A DNA stretch of 64,000 bases from an uncultured Actinomycetes bacterium (GCA_903843225.1 CAIMOX010000038.1:1-64000), one strand, 5' to 3'. Positions 52,416-61,792 are shown, counted from the first letter of the stretch. A program made the numbers and translations. Notes: generated by a model from the sequence alone, not told the origin.

Positions 52416-53030
52416 TCAGACGGAGCCCTCAGGCCTCTCGGGAGGGGGTGTCAGATTCTCGAGGCCGGCCAATTTCTCGAGTCCAGCCCAGCGGATATCT
52501 ACCTGGTCGTGGCCGTGATCTTCCGGTAGCTCCTCCCACTTCACGCCGCAGCCTGGGCAGAGCCCCAGGCAATTTTCATCGCAGAGTGGGTTTACTGGGA
52601 GATTAAGAATAATGGCATCGCGGATTGGGGCCTCCAGATCAATGTAATCACCTTGCATGGTGAGTACCGGATCTTCATCATCAACAATCACTTCAGCTTC
52701 ACGTCGCTTTGGCTGGCGTGAGCGTGGGTCACTCTCATAAATATAGAGCTCGTGAAAATCTTCTTCTACCTCTTGCTCAACTCTATCTAAACAGCGAATG
52801 CACTCTCCGACCGCGAGTGCTCGAACTGTTGCACTTGCCAGAACACCTTCTTCAACGGCTTGGAGACGAAGATCAACCTCTATCGGTTCATCCTGTGGGA
52901 CTGCAAAGAGCGGAATGCCTAGTGGCTCATGCGCATCAAAGGTTAATTCGTATTCACGCAGCTCACCTGCACGACGCGGAAGATCGGCACAGTTAAAGAG
53001 AAATGGTCCTTGATGTACAGAGTTCATCAC
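52416..53030 (-). CDS. DUF177 (YceD-like) family protein
   Basis: A 204-residue protein of the DUF177 family whose gene is almost always next to rpmF, as here; the plant relative is linked to 23S rRNA accumulation. It has ECIRCLDRV (C-x2-C, about residue 77) and DENCLGLCPGCGV (C-x3-C-x2-C, about 153-164), probably binding zinc. The middle is acidic. It begins 2 bases after the DivIVA-like gene stop and so shares that operon. Confidence 0.85.
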   Translation of the reverse strand: MMNSVHQGPFLFNCADLPRRAGELREYELTFDAHEPLGIPLFAVPQDEPIEVDLRLQAVEEGVLASATVRALAVGECIRCLDRVEQEVEEDFHELYIYESDPRSRQPKRREAEVIVDDEDPVLTMQGDYIDLEAPIRDAIILNLPVNPLCDENCLGLCPGCGVKWEELPEDHGHDQVDIRWAGLEKLAGLENLTPPPERPEGSV

Positions 53031-53032
53031 TG

Positions 53033-53524
53033 CTACGCCAGATCTGAAAGATCGTGTTTTTCTCCGATACCTTGAAGCTTGTCGCGACCGCGAGAGACTG
53101 CATCGAGAGTTTTATTGAGAATAACTTCAAGGGTAGCAAGGCGTGAGTCAATATAGGCTTCGATCTCCTCGCGCTCTTTACGCGCTTCTTCATCTACTTC
53201 GTCAAGAATTCTTCTAGCCTCTTTGCGGGCAGCTGCAACAATCTCAGTCTGCTCAATCATTGTCGCTACTTCTTCACGTGCATGGCCGATGAGTTGATCA
53301 GCACTCAATCGAGCTTCTTCGAGAATGATCTCGCGAGTTGCGATGATCTCTTGAGCGTGGGCTAAGTCGGCAGGGAAGGCTTCGCGCGCTTGGTCTAAGA
53401 CTTCAAGTAGTTCACCTCGGTGCACCACACAACTTGCAGAAAGTGGGACGCCGCGAGCATCTTCAACCGTCGTAATGGCGCTTTGAATTCGCTCAATAAC
53501 TGTCATTACCTGCTGTGAATCCAT
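53033..53524 (-). CDS. DivIVA/ATP-synthase-b-like coiled-coil protein
   Basis: A 163-residue, highly helical and charged protein. The long EIVAAARKEARRILDEVDEEARKE stretch (split: AARKEARRILDEVDEEARK at about residues 97-115) and LSADQLIGHAREEVATMIEQ predict a coiled coil. Similar proteins at this locus in Actinobacteria are annotated as DivIVA-domain or F0 subunit B-like; they are not ATP synthase subunits. A role in polar growth or septation is likely but unproven. A strong AGGAGG precedes the ATG. It heads an operon with DUF177 and probably rpmF-rnc. Confidence 0.7.
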   Translation of the reverse strand: MDSQQVMTVIERIQSAITTVEDARGVPLSASCVVHRGELLEVLDQAREAFPADLAHAQEIIATREIILEEARLSADQLIGHAREEVATMIEQTEIVAAARKEARRILDEVDEEARKEREEIEAYIDSRLATLEVILNKTLDAVSRGRDKLQGIGEKHDLSDLA

Positions 53525-53572
53525 CAGACACCTCCTCCTTGAGATTCGCTCAATACCTGCGTTATAGAAAGT

Positions 53573-54052
53573 TTATCGTGAAGTGAGTCTAGAAGTTACA
53601 CGCTCAATGATCTGTGCCGGCAAATAGGCGGAGACATCTCCTCCAAAGGTCGCAATCTCTTTGACGAGAGAGGACGAGAGGAATGAATGGGCTGGGGCGG
53701 TCGACATGAAGAGCGTCTCAACTCCTTTAAGCTGAAGGTTTATTTGCGACATCTGAAGTTCGTAATCAAAGTCTGTGACGGCGCGAAGACCTTTGACAAT
53801 TGCCTTAACATCATGGGTCTGGCAGTAATCAACTAATAGTCCGCTCCACGAATCAACGCGAACATTTGGATATTCGGTGGTGACTTCAGCAATCATCTCG
53901 AGACGTTCTTCAACAGTAAAGAGCGTCTTCTTTGTCTGATTCACGAGAACAGCAATCACTACTTCGTCAAAGAGCGCGCTTGCTCGTTTGATGATATCGA
54001 GATGACCGAAGGTGATTGGATCAAAGGACCCTGGGCAGACGACGCGATTCAC
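53573..54052 (-). CDS. coaD: Phosphopantetheine adenylyltransferase
   Basis: A 159-residue enzyme that adenylylates 4'-phosphopantetheine, the penultimate step in coenzyme A synthesis. The nucleotidyltransferase motif CPGSFDPITFGHLDII (about residues 6-21) contains T/HxGH-type TFGH, and the C-terminal AHSFLSSSLVKEIA is the second ATP-binding segment. It overlaps rsmD by 4 bases; recG-rsmD-coaD form an operon. Confidence 0.95.
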   Translation of the reverse strand: MNRVVCPGSFDPITFGHLDIIKRASALFDEVVIAVLVNQTKKTLFTVEERLEMIAEVTTEYPNVRVDSWSGLLVDYCQTHDVKAIVKGLRAVTDFDYELQMSQINLQLKGVETLFMSTAPAHSFLSSSLVKEIATFGGDVSAYLPAQIIERVTSRLTSR

Positions 54053-54627
54053 TCTGAAACGGTAGCAGAATAGCCACCGTAGAAGATACTTCCTTGCCCA
54101 TATGTGCGGATCTTCTCAAGATCCATTGATTGTGGCCACGCAAAGGGTGTTCCTTTGCTCTTACGCTCGATTGCTATCAGTCCCCGCGGCTGAAGGAGGT
54201 TCTTCACCACAATTGTGTCGAGAATAACCTCTACCTCGCTATTCGGAAGATCATAAGGCGGATCCATAAAGATAATGTCGTAGTGAACTGGAAACTCTGA
54301 CTCAAGAAATTTCGCCGCCTTCGATTGAAAGACTTTGTGCTTGCGCGATGGCTCGGTCAGAAGATTGAAGTTCTTAATGGCGACTTCGGCAATCTCTCTA
54401 TCTGCTTCGACGGCATGCACTAGCGCCGCTCCGCGAGAGAGGGCTTCAACGCCTACCGCCCCGCTACCAGCGAAGAGATCGAGAAAGTTGAGATCGCGAA
54501 TGCTGGCAAACTCAGATTCGAGTGAGGAGAAGAGGCCCTCACGTGCGCGATCTGACGTTGGGCGGACTCCATCTCCGGTCGGAGATGAAAGTGTCTTACC
54601 TCTACCGCTTCCTGCAATGATTCGCAA
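54049..54627 (-). CDS. rsmD: 16S rRNA (guanine(966)-N2)-methyltransferase RsmD
   Basis: A 192-residue SAM-dependent methyltransferase acting on G966 of 16S rRNA. It has RIIAGSGRGKTLSSP and RPTSDRAREGLFSSL near the N-terminus, the SAM loop NFLDLFAGSGAVGVEALSRG (about residues 46-65), and the catalytic IFMDPPYDLP. The start is TTG at 54627, required to keep the family N-terminus, and GGAGG lies about 10 bases upstream. It is between recG and coaD. Confidence 0.95.
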   Translation of the reverse strand: MRIIAGSGRGKTLSSPTGDGVRPTSDRAREGLFSSLESEFASIRDLNFLDLFAGSGAVGVEALSRGAALVHAVEADREIAEVAIKNFNLLTEPSRKHKVFQSKAAKFLESEFPVHYDIIFMDPPYDLPNSEVEVILDTIVVKNLLQPRGLIAIERKSKGTPFAWPQSMDLEKIRTYGQGSIFYGGYSATVSE

Positions 54628-54656
54628 AAGAGCTCCCTCCCAACTTCATCATGACC

Positions 54657-56879
54657 TCAACCTTTATCAACGAACGAGGCGCTCTCTTCTTGCATCAGAG
54701 CATCCACCTCAGCAGCTAAGTGTGGCGCATTTTTTAACTCTGGATCGCGTTCAATGAGTGCGACGGCCGCTGATCGCGCACTCTCAATGAGATCTTCATC
54801 TCGAAGGACTCGAAGTAAACGTAGATGTGACCTCGTTCCAGATTGAGCGCTTCCCAAGACATCGCCTTCGGATCGTTGTTCGAGATCGATTCGAGCTAAT
54901 TCAAAACCATCCAGAGTGGATGCCACTGCTTCGAGTCTAGCCATCGCTGAATTTTCAGGTTCACTGTTTGTGACAAGAAGACACAATCCTGCAACCGATC
55001 CTCGACCGACTCGACCGCGCAGCTGATGCAGTTGAGAGACGCCAAACCGATCAGCATCCATAATCACCATAGTGGAGGCGTTAGGAACATCTACACCAAC
55101 TTCAATCACTGTAGTTGCGACAAGTACATCTATTTCGCCAGCGCTGAAGGCGTTCATTGTCGCCTCCTTCTCTTGTGCACTTTGGCGACCGTGGAGCACG
55201 GCAACTTTCAGACCCTTAAGCGGTCCAAGTGCGAGCCTTGGGGCAAGTTCCTCAACTGCTGTCATTGGAATTTTTGACTCATCTGGGATCTCGCCGAGCG
55301 CGCGAGCAATTTCGAGATCGCTCGCACTTAAATTGGCAAAGCCATCATTGCCTTCTTCTCCAATGGTCTCGGAAATCCGTGGTGCGACGACATAGGCCTG
55401 ATGTCCCTTCGAAACCTCTTCCACAATACGACTCCACGCTCGCTCGAGATAGTGTGGTTTCTCCAGCGTCGGAATTACAAAAGTTTGAATGGGGATTCGG
55501 CCTGAAGGTAGCGCTCGTAGCGTTGAAATATCCAAATCGCCAAAGATCGTCATTGCAACAGTGCGCGGAATAGGCGTTGCAGTCATGACTAAGAGATGTG
55601 GAGGATGGGTCGCTTTATTGCGAAGCGCATCGCGCTGCTCAACACCGAATCGGTGTTGTTCATCAACGACAACGAGGCCGAGATCTTTAAAATCAACTCC
55701 CTCGCTTAGGAGTGCGTGGGTACCGATCACAATTCCAGCTTCACCTGATGCTATTTTGCCTAGCGCTTCCCTCTTTGCAGCCGCACTCATCGATCCAGTG
55801 AGTAGTGCTAGTTGAGTACCGATCTCATTGCCACCCAGAACACCGCCATCAGCGAGGTCGCCTAATAATTTACGCATCGTAATAAAGTGTTGCTGAGCAA
55901 GAACCTCAGTAGGCGCAAGAATCGCCGTCTGACCACCGCTCTCGACCACGATGAGAGCAGCGCGAAGTGCAACAACCGTCTTTCCGGATCCCACTTCACC
56001 TTGGAGCAGGCGGTGCATTGGATAACCCTGTGAAAGATCTCGGTCAATCTCAGCCATAACATCCATCTGACCCTCGGTGTATTTCCAAGGCAACCTTCGC
56101 TCAAACTCATCAAGTAAGCCTCCGTGTTGAACAATTCGTGAGGTCGTAGCGAGCGCACGAAGATCGATTCGCCGCTTCGCCAAAAGAATCTGCAACAAGA
56201 GCGCTTCGTCAAAGGTCAGCCGCTCCTTAGCCACCTCTGCCTCTTCGCGACTAGAAGGGATGTGAATCTGGCGATAGGCCTCATCGAGTGTTGGGTAGCT
56301 GTATTCCATTCGAATATCCTCGGGAAGGAAATCTGGAATCTCCTCAAGTGAGTCGAGCGCCAACTCTATGCATTTGCCAATCTTCCATGAAGGGAGTTTT
56401 GAAACTGCTGGATAGACCGCGATAAATTTGCCAGCAAAGGCGGCGATCGCTTGATCAACATCTTCCCCATCTGGGATAAGTTCGTAGTCAGGATGCGAGA
56501 GCTGCCTCTTATTATTGAAGAGGCCGACCTTGCCAGCGAAGAGCCCAGTGCGCCCGACTCGGAGTTCTTTTTCGCGCCATGGTTGGTTGAAAAAGGTCAG
56601 TGAGATAGTTGAGGTGCCATCTGTGAGTACAACCTCCAGGATGGTCCGTCCAGAAGCCCGGCGCAGGGATGAGCGCGAGATCTCGGCTAGGACCGTCACC
56701 TCCTCACCCTCTTGCAGGGCGCTCATATCGGTAAGCTCGCCTCGTTCGACATAGCGGCGCGGGTAGTGACGAAGTAACTCCCCAATTGTGGTCAGGCCAA
56801 AACCCTTCTCAAGCGCCTTGGCGGTGCGATCTCCAACGACCGCTTTCAGGGCGGTCTCAAGTGTGATCGGGGCAGACAT
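54657..56879 (-). CDS. recG: ATP-dependent DNA helicase RecG
   Basis: A 740-residue helicase that remodels stalled replication forks and Holliday junctions. An N-terminal wedge/OB domain (about residues 40-150) is followed by the helicase core with LQGEVGSGKTVVALRAA (motif I), VVDEQHRFGVEQR (motif II DEQH), MTATPIPRT (motif III) and LHQLRGRVGRG (motif VI). The ATG at 56879 is chosen as the usual start; an in-frame ATG at 56909 adds 10 residues. No clear promoter or Shine-Dalgarno sequence separates the two. Confidence 0.95.
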   Translation of the reverse strand: MSAPITLETALKAVVGDRTAKALEKGFGLTTIGELLRHYPRRYVERGELTDMSALQEGEEVTVLAEISRSSLRRASGRTILEVVLTDGTSTISLTFFNQPWREKELRVGRTGLFAGKVGLFNNKRQLSHPDYELIPDGEDVDQAIAAFAGKFIAVYPAVSKLPSWKIGKCIELALDSLEEIPDFLPEDIRMEYSYPTLDEAYRQIHIPSSREEAEVAKERLTFDEALLLQILLAKRRIDLRALATTSRIVQHGGLLDEFERRLPWKYTEGQMDVMAEIDRDLSQGYPMHRLLQGEVGSGKTVVALRAALIVVESGGQTAILAPTEVLAQQHFITMRKLLGDLADGGVLGGNEIGTQLALLTGSMSAAAKREALGKIASGEAGIVIGTHALLSEGVDFKDLGLVVVDEQHRFGVEQRDALRNKATHPPHLLVMTATPIPRTVAMTIFGDLDISTLRALPSGRIPIQTFVIPTLEKPHYLERAWSRIVEEVSKGHQAYVVAPRISETIGEEGNDGFANLSASDLEIARALGEIPDESKIPMTAVEELAPRLALGPLKGLKVAVLHGRQSAQEKEATMNAFSAGEIDVLVATTVIEVGVDVPNASTMVIMDADRFGVSQLHQLRGRVGRGSVAGLCLLVTNSEPENSAMARLEAVASTLDGFELARIDLEQRSEGDVLGSAQSGTRSHLRLLRVLRDEDLIESARSAAVALIERDPELKNAPHLAAEVDALMQEESASFVDKG

Positions 56880-57019
56880 GGCCCTATTCTCTCTTATTCT
56901 CTCTGACATCTGAGGAGAAGCGCTCGCAGGAGTTCGAGGGCTCGATTAGCCTAAAGGGGCGGCGGGGCGGTAGCCTTTCGCCTTCCGAAGAGGGTTAGAG
57001 ACCCTCAACTTAACTTTTG

Positions 57020-57025
57020 AAGGAG
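57020..57025 (+). promoter_or_regulatory. Shine-Dalgarno AAGGAG setting the rpmB start
   Basis: AAGGAG stands 6 bases before the GTG at 57032. It shows that the reading frame starting at 57017 is too long. A GAGGGT-TAGAG-ACCCTC hairpin (56990-57006) lies 13 bases upstream in the leader. Confidence 0.8.
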
Positions 57026-57031
57026 TTCACC

Positions 57032-57217
57032 GTGGCATCAAACTGCGATATCTGCGGCAAAGGCCCTAGCTTTGGCAACAAGGTCTCACACTCCATGCGC
57101 AAGACCCGTCGCCGCTGGAATCCAAATATTCAGCGCATCCGTACCCTCGTTGCAGGCCAGACTAAGCGTCAGAATGTCTGCTCATCATGCATGAAGGCCG
57201 GCAAGGTCTCCCGCTAG
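57032..57217 (+). CDS. rpmB: 50S ribosomal protein L28
   Basis: A 61-residue ribosomal protein: CDICGKGPSFGNKVSHS, then RKTRRRWNPNIQ and a C-terminal VCSSCMKAGKV. The two cysteine pairs (C-x2-C near residues 4-7 and 52-55) are the zinc-binding form. It starts at GTG with a clear Shine-Dalgarno sequence, divergent from recG. In many Actinobacteria a DAK-domain gene stands between rpmB and recG; it is missing here. Confidence 0.95.
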   Translation: MASNCDICGKGPSFGNKVSHSMRKTRRRWNPNIQRIRTLVAGQTKRQNVCSSCMKAGKVSR

Positions 57218-57268
57218 CTCTCCCTGATCACTCACGACGTGATCCACCAGTTCACAGTTCAGATGTAA

Positions 57269-57970
57269 ATGAAGATCTATGCCCACCGCGGCGCCTCACA
57301 TGATTTCCCTGAGATGTCTCGCGCTGCCTATCTGGGCGCAGTCGAACAAGGTGCAGATGGTTTTGAATGTGACCTTCGCCTAACTAAAGATCACATCCTT
57401 ATTTGTTGGCACGATGATGACTTAATGCGGATAGCTGGATCTCCGCTCGTGGTGGCTCAATCTAGCCTGGTCGAGTTAAGAGAAGTTACTGAGATTCTTA
57501 CCTTTAAAGAACTTCTTGAGATCGCAATTACCCATAAGAAGAGTCTGGCGTTGGAAACAAAACACCCAGTTCCGACTCGTGGGGCAGTTGAAGTAGAACT
57601 ACTGGAGATCCTCTCAGCCCATCAAAATCAGATTTTAGAGGCGAAGATTGATATCGCCATCATGTCTTTTTCTTGGCGTGCAATCCGGCGTATCCGCCAG
57701 AGTGGCTATCTGAGTATTTATCTCATCGCTCACCGATGGCAGAGATTTATCGAACGCAGCGCCGGCTTTGGGCCGGGGATATTCTTACTGCGCGCTGACC
57801 CAACCCTTGGAAAAAAACTGAAAGTTAAGGATCGTGCGCTCTACATCTGGACTGTAAATATCACAGAGGACCTTCGTCTTGCCTATGAAGCACAGGCAGA
57901 TGTCGTGATGAGTGACCGCCCATCTGAGATGAAGGTAGCTCTGAAAGAGATGATTAGTCGAAGTGGTTAA
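57269..57970 (+). CDS. Glycerophosphodiester phosphodiesterase
   Basis: A 233-residue TIM-barrel enzyme that hydrolyses glycerophosphodiesters to glycerol 3-phosphate and an alcohol. The catalytic segment YAHRGASHDFPE (about residues 4-15), ADGFECDLRLTKD (metal-binding E-x-D) and WHDDDLMR (second histidine) are all present. There is no signal peptide, so it is cytoplasmic. It follows rpmB by 51 bases with neither a Shine-Dalgarno sequence nor a leaderless box that I can see. Its end overlaps convergent thiL by 17 bases. Confidence 0.9.
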   Translation: MKIYAHRGASHDFPEMSRAAYLGAVEQGADGFECDLRLTKDHILICWHDDDLMRIAGSPLVVAQSSLVELREVTEILTFKELLEIAITHKKSLALETKHPVPTRGAVEVELLEILSAHQNQILEAKIDIAIMSFSWRAIRRIRQSGYLSIYLIAHRWQRFIERSAGFGPGIFLLRADPTLGKKLKVKDRALYIWTVNITEDLRLAYEAQADVVMSDRPSEMKVALKEMISRSG

Positions 57971-58877
57971 AACCTTCATGGGTCGCGATGAAGCCATCAA
58001 CAAGAACTCTAGAGCCTTCTAAAACACTTCCAATTCTTAGGAAACCTGTGGGTAGTTTTGAGCCGCCTGCCACCGTCGCTACAAAAATATGATCCTCTCC
58101 CCCATGAAGCACCCACTCCCAAATGTCGCCACCGTTCTCAACTGCGATCTGTTCCAGCTGATCAAAACCAGGCGCCAGGGCGAGTAGCTCTCGTTCAATA
58201 GCAATCTGGACCTGTGAGGCGCTAGCAATATGTGTTAACTCCGAGATTAATCCATCTGAAACATCACACATCGAATGTGCAATCGCCGAGATCGCTTGTG
58301 CCTTCTCATACTCAACTGTGGGATTTCGATGCTCAGAACTCTTCTCATCCAGTGTCCCGCGGAGCAACATATGTAAACCACCGGCAGATTCGCCAGGGAG
58401 TTTTGAGATTACGACATCATCTCCTACCTTCGCGCCACTTCGAAGTATTGGATCTCCGACAGAACCAAAAACACTAATAGAGAGAACAATCTGGTCTGCA
58501 TGGGTAAGGTCTCCACCAACGACATGTGCTCCAACAGATGTGGCTTCATCAAAGATTCCGAGTGCGAGCTCTTCAATCTCTTCCACGGTGAACTCCCTCG
58601 GCAGGGCCGCCGCTACAAGTAGGTACTCAGGACGACCACCGATTGCAAAGATATCTGCAAGATTGGCTGAGGTGATCTTTGCGCCAATTTCATAGAGTGA
58701 GGACCAACGTCGATCAAAGTGAACTCCCTCAACTGCCATATCTGAAGCAAGCGCTATTGGGGTGAGGTGCGCTTTCACGACTGCAGCATCGTCACCAATC
58801 CCAACAATAAGTGACTCCGGCTCACCCCTCATAAATATTCTCGAAAGTGCGGCGATTAGCTCTGACTCAGTTGCCAT
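57954..58877 (-). CDS. thiL: Thiamine-monophosphate kinase
   Basis: A 307-residue enzyme that phosphorylates thiamine monophosphate to the cofactor thiamine diphosphate, which is needed by Dxs among others. It has the GIGDDAAVV ATP/metal motif (about residues 26-34), ASDMAVEGVHF, VVGGDLTHADQIVLSISVFG and CDVSDGLISEL. GAGAGG precedes the ATG by 3-4 bases, so it has a leader. It is last in the minus-strand series after ddl, at a 40-base distance. Confidence 0.95.
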   Translation of the reverse strand: MATESELIAALSRIFMRGEPESLIVGIGDDAAVVKAHLTPIALASDMAVEGVHFDRRWSSLYEIGAKITSANLADIFAIGGRPEYLLVAAALPREFTVEEIEELALGIFDEATSVGAHVVGGDLTHADQIVLSISVFGSVGDPILRSGAKVGDDVVISKLPGESAGGLHMLLRGTLDEKSSEHRNPTVEYEKAQAISAIAHSMCDVSDGLISELTHIASASQVQIAIERELLALAPGFDQLEQIAVENGGDIWEWVLHGGEDHIFVATVAGGSKLPTGFLRIGSVLEGSRVLVDGFIATHEGFNHFD

Positions 58878-58917
58878 AATCCTCTCCCCGCTTGAGATTG
58901 CGCACTTACAGAAACTA

Positions 58918-59937
58918 TTATCGAGTGACGTGGTTGCTTCTTGCTAGAGCGGTATCAATGAGGGCAGTGATCAACTCTGTATAACTTTTACCGGCGCTTG
59001 ACCAGAGCTTTGGGAAAACTGAAGTAGAGGTGAAGCCAGGCATCGTATTAATTTCATTGATAACCAAATCACCAGTGCCCGTATAGAAAAAGTCAACGCG
59101 CGCCAGTCCTTCGCACCCAAGGGATGTGAAAGCTCGAATTGCTGCTGCACGAATTTCATCACTTGGCAGATCGGTAGGAAGTTCAATGTGAGTTGACCCG
59201 TCGAGATATTTCGCTTCAAAGTCATAGAACTCAAAACGAGGATCGATCACAATCTCACCCAGAGGTGATGCTTGAATCGAGCCATCACCTTCTAGAACTG
59301 CACATTCGATTTCCCGTCCAGCGATCGCTTCTTCGATCATCACCTTTGTATCAAAGGTAAGTGCTTCATCAATGGCGCAAGCGAGGTGATCGGCACTTTT
59401 TACCTTTGTGGTTCCACGACTTGAGCCACCGCGGGCAGGTTTTACAAAGAGCGGATAATTTAAAGTCCCGGTTTCGATTACGCCATGCCAATCACGCTGG
59501 TGGAGCACAATTCCTGGCGCTACTTTTAACCCGTTGGCTTCAAAGATTGGTTTTGCAAAAGATTTGTCCATAGCAACGGCACTTGCCAGGACGCCAGAAC
59601 CTACATATCGAATACCGGCTACTTCAAGCAGTCCCTGGACTGTGCCATCTTCGCCATAAGGCCCGTGCAAGATAGGGAAGACAACATCAGGCTGGAGTTG
59701 ATCAATCGCCTCAGAAATTGTGCGAGGTGAACCGCCTTTAATCTCTGGAAGCAATCCATCGGCAATCTCAAGTACCTGATCGGAAGCCGGAATGACCCAC
59801 TGCCCGCTCTTGGTTATACCAACGAGAACTGGCGTAAAGCGGGTGCGATCAATCGCTTTCATGATGGCTCCTGCAGAGATGCAAGAAATTTCATGCTCGC
59901 TGCTCGCTCCACCGCAGAGGATCATTACTGTCTTCAT
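58918..59937 (-). CDS. ddl: D-alanine--D-alanine ligase
   Basis: A 339-residue ATP-grasp enzyme that makes D-Ala-D-Ala for peptidoglycan. It has ILCGGASSEHEISCISA at the start, HGPYGEDGTVQGLLE (about residues 94-108), FVKPARGGSSRGTTKV, and the metal-binding EINTMPGFTSTSVFP. It overlaps gpsA by 4 bases. Peptidoglycan and phospholipid synthesis are thus combined in the plsC-gpsA-ddl operon. Confidence 0.95.
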   Translation of the reverse strand: MKTVMILCGGASSEHEISCISAGAIMKAIDRTRFTPVLVGITKSGQWVIPASDQVLEIADGLLPEIKGGSPRTISEAIDQLQPDVVFPILHGPYGEDGTVQGLLEVAGIRYVGSGVLASAVAMDKSFAKPIFEANGLKVAPGIVLHQRDWHGVIETGTLNYPLFVKPARGGSSRGTTKVKSADHLACAIDEALTFDTKVMIEEAIAGREIECAVLEGDGSIQASPLGEIVIDPRFEFYDFEAKYLDGSTHIELPTDLPSDEIRAAAIRAFTSLGCEGLARVDFFYTGTGDLVINEINTMPGFTSTSVFPKLWSSAGKSYTELITALIDTALARSNHVTR

Positions 59938-60941
59938 GTCAGCTCTGCTCTCAAACTCACACTCATCAGATGCTCCATCGCTGCGGTCGGATTCATGACG
60001 CCGGAGACGACATCCGAGACAACTTCAATGATCGGAACCTCAACTCCTACGCGATGAGCAAGTTCTCGAATCGCTCGAGCCGATGCTACTCCTTCAACGG
60101 TCTTAGGCATGATGGCACGCGCCTCTTGCATTGAGCCGGTGCGCCCAAGCGCTTCCCCAAAAGTTCTATTTCGAGAGAGAGGCGACCCGCAACTTGCCAC
60201 CAAATCACCCATTCCAGCCAGTCCGAGATTGGTGAGGGGGTTGGCGCCGTAACCAATTCCAAATCTGGCGACTTCACCAAGTCCACGAGTAATAATCATC
60301 GATTGGGTATTTTCGCCATAGCCCAATCCGATCGACATACCCACAGCGAGTGCAATGACTGATTTTGTCGCTCCTGCTAATTCGCACCCCACGAGATCGT
60401 GTGATGGATAAACACGAAAATATGGATTTGTTAAAAGTTCAATCATTTGATCAACAACAAGGGGGCTGGTGGATGCTGCAACAGCGCCAGCGGGCTGGCG
60501 CAAGATTAATTCTCCCGCAAGGTTTGGGCCAGTTATTAAACCTAAATTCTCTCGCGGAAATTGCAACTCTTCCTCAATGATCTCCGTCATCCTTTTAAAG
60601 GAATCGGCTTCAATGCCTTTTAAGGTGCTAATAATTTTCTTTTCGTGCGTGAGGTAATCTCGCCATAACTCAATATTTTCTCGAAGCGTCTGTGCAGGCA
60701 CAGCAAGAAGTATCAAATCTGAGTAACCCATCGCTTCTTCTATATCTGTCGTTGCGCGGATTCGGGAGTCAAGCTCTACTTCTCCTAAAAATTTACTATT
60801 TGTGTGGGAAGTATTGATCTCGTTAACGACTTCCCTATTGCGTCCCCACATCAAGGGATCATTTCCAGCGTCAACAATGATCTGTGCGAGTGTTGTACCC
60901 CAAGCTCCGGTACCCAAAACTGTGCATTTCACAGTTGTCAC
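59934..60941 (-). CDS. gpsA: Glycerol-3-phosphate dehydrogenase [NAD(P)+]
   Basis: A 335-residue enzyme that reduces dihydroxyacetone phosphate to sn-glycerol 3-phosphate, the backbone of phospholipids. It has VLGTGAWGTTLAQIIVDAG (NAD-binding, about residues 8-26), STLKGIEAD, GPNLAGELI, the catalytic lysine region AGATKSVIALAVG, and NPLTNLGLAGMGDLVASC. It overlaps both plsC upstream and ddl downstream by 4 bases. Confidence 0.95.
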   Translation of the reverse strand: MTTVKCTVLGTGAWGTTLAQIIVDAGNDPLMWGRNREVVNEINTSHTNSKFLGEVELDSRIRATTDIEEAMGYSDLILLAVPAQTLRENIELWRDYLTHEKKIISTLKGIEADSFKRMTEIIEEELQFPRENLGLITGPNLAGELILRQPAGAVAASTSPLVVDQMIELLTNPYFRVYPSHDLVGCELAGATKSVIALAVGMSIGLGYGENTQSMIITRGLGEVARFGIGYGANPLTNLGLAGMGDLVASCGSPLSRNRTFGEALGRTGSMQEARAIMPKTVEGVASARAIRELAHRVGVEVPIIEVVSDVVSGVMNPTAAMEHLMSVSLRAELT

Positions 60942-61786
60942 TCTCTCTTTCTGTCGTTGCGTGCTGACTGCCCTGCCGCTCGCTTAAAGTTACCAATTCG
61001 GGGTAGATCTGAAAGGTGGGGATCAAAGATCTGGGTTGGCGCCTGCTCTCCTCTGATCTTCTCCAACCCTGTTGTAATCGCCGCCATAACGTAATCGGTA
61101 GCTTCTGTAAGAGCGACAGGATCGTCCTCGCACCCCTCCCATTGCGTGAAATGCAATGGGGCGCCTGCCCACACACTCACCTTGGTCCGTGGGAAGAGTT
61201 TAAGGCGTTTGCCATATGTAGGAAGAATCTCCTGTGCCCCCCACTGAGCACACGGAATCACCGGGACTTGAGTCATGATCGCAAGGCGAGCTATGCCAGT
61301 CTTAGCTTTCATAGGCCAGGTATCTGCATCTCGGGTGAGCGTGCCCTCCGGATAGACGCCAAGACAATGGCCCGCCTCAAGAAATGCCACGGCATGGCGC
61401 AAGGCGAAAGAGGCATCTGCTGTTTCGCGCTCAACGGGAACCTGGCCTGAGCCCGCGATAATTTTTCCGATGAACGGAACTTTAAATACTGAGGCTTTAC
61501 CTAAAAATCGCGGTGCTCGACCATTGGCATATAAGAAGTGAGCGAAGATCAACGGATCAATAAGCGAGATGTGATTCGAGACGACAATCACTGGGCCGCT
61601 CTTCGGTAAGTTTTCGATCCCGCGCCAATCGCGCTTCGTTATCAAACGCAGTAGAGGAATGATCACCCCTGCGCCGAACTTAAAGTATCCATTTGTCCCC
61701 AGAGGTTTACCAACTGGTGGCAGATATGAGATCTCAAATTTCGTCTGCCCATCGCTGGTTGCATCACCAGGAGTTGCCGGATTCAT
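60938..61786 (-). CDS. plsC: 1-acyl-sn-glycerol-3-phosphate acyltransferase
   Basis: A 282-residue membrane-bound acyltransferase producing phosphatidic acid. It has the NHISLIDPL catalytic block (HX4D, about residues 73-81), the FKVPFIGKIIAGSGQVPVER segment, and YPEGTLTRD (about 148-156). It leads the plsC-gpsA-ddl operon, so the glycerol 3-phosphate supply is co-expressed. The C-terminus is basic (KRAAGQSARNDRKRE). Leaderless start from TAGGAT-N6-ATG. Confidence 0.9.
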   Translation of the reverse strand: MNPATPGDATSDGQTKFEISYLPPVGKPLGTNGYFKFGAGVIIPLLRLITKRDWRGIENLPKSGPVIVVSNHISLIDPLIFAHFLYANGRAPRFLGKASVFKVPFIGKIIAGSGQVPVERETADASFALRHAVAFLEAGHCLGVYPEGTLTRDADTWPMKAKTGIARLAIMTQVPVIPCAQWGAQEILPTYGKRLKLFPRTKVSVWAGAPLHFTQWEGCEDDPVALTEATDYVMAAITTGLEKIRGEQAPTQIFDPHLSDLPRIGNFKRAAGQSARNDRKRE

Positions 61787-61792
61787 GAGCAG

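Noticed and set aside
57226-57244. GATCAC-N7-GTGATC hairpin after rpmB
   Set aside because: It has only 6 bp with no T-run; too weak to call a terminator.
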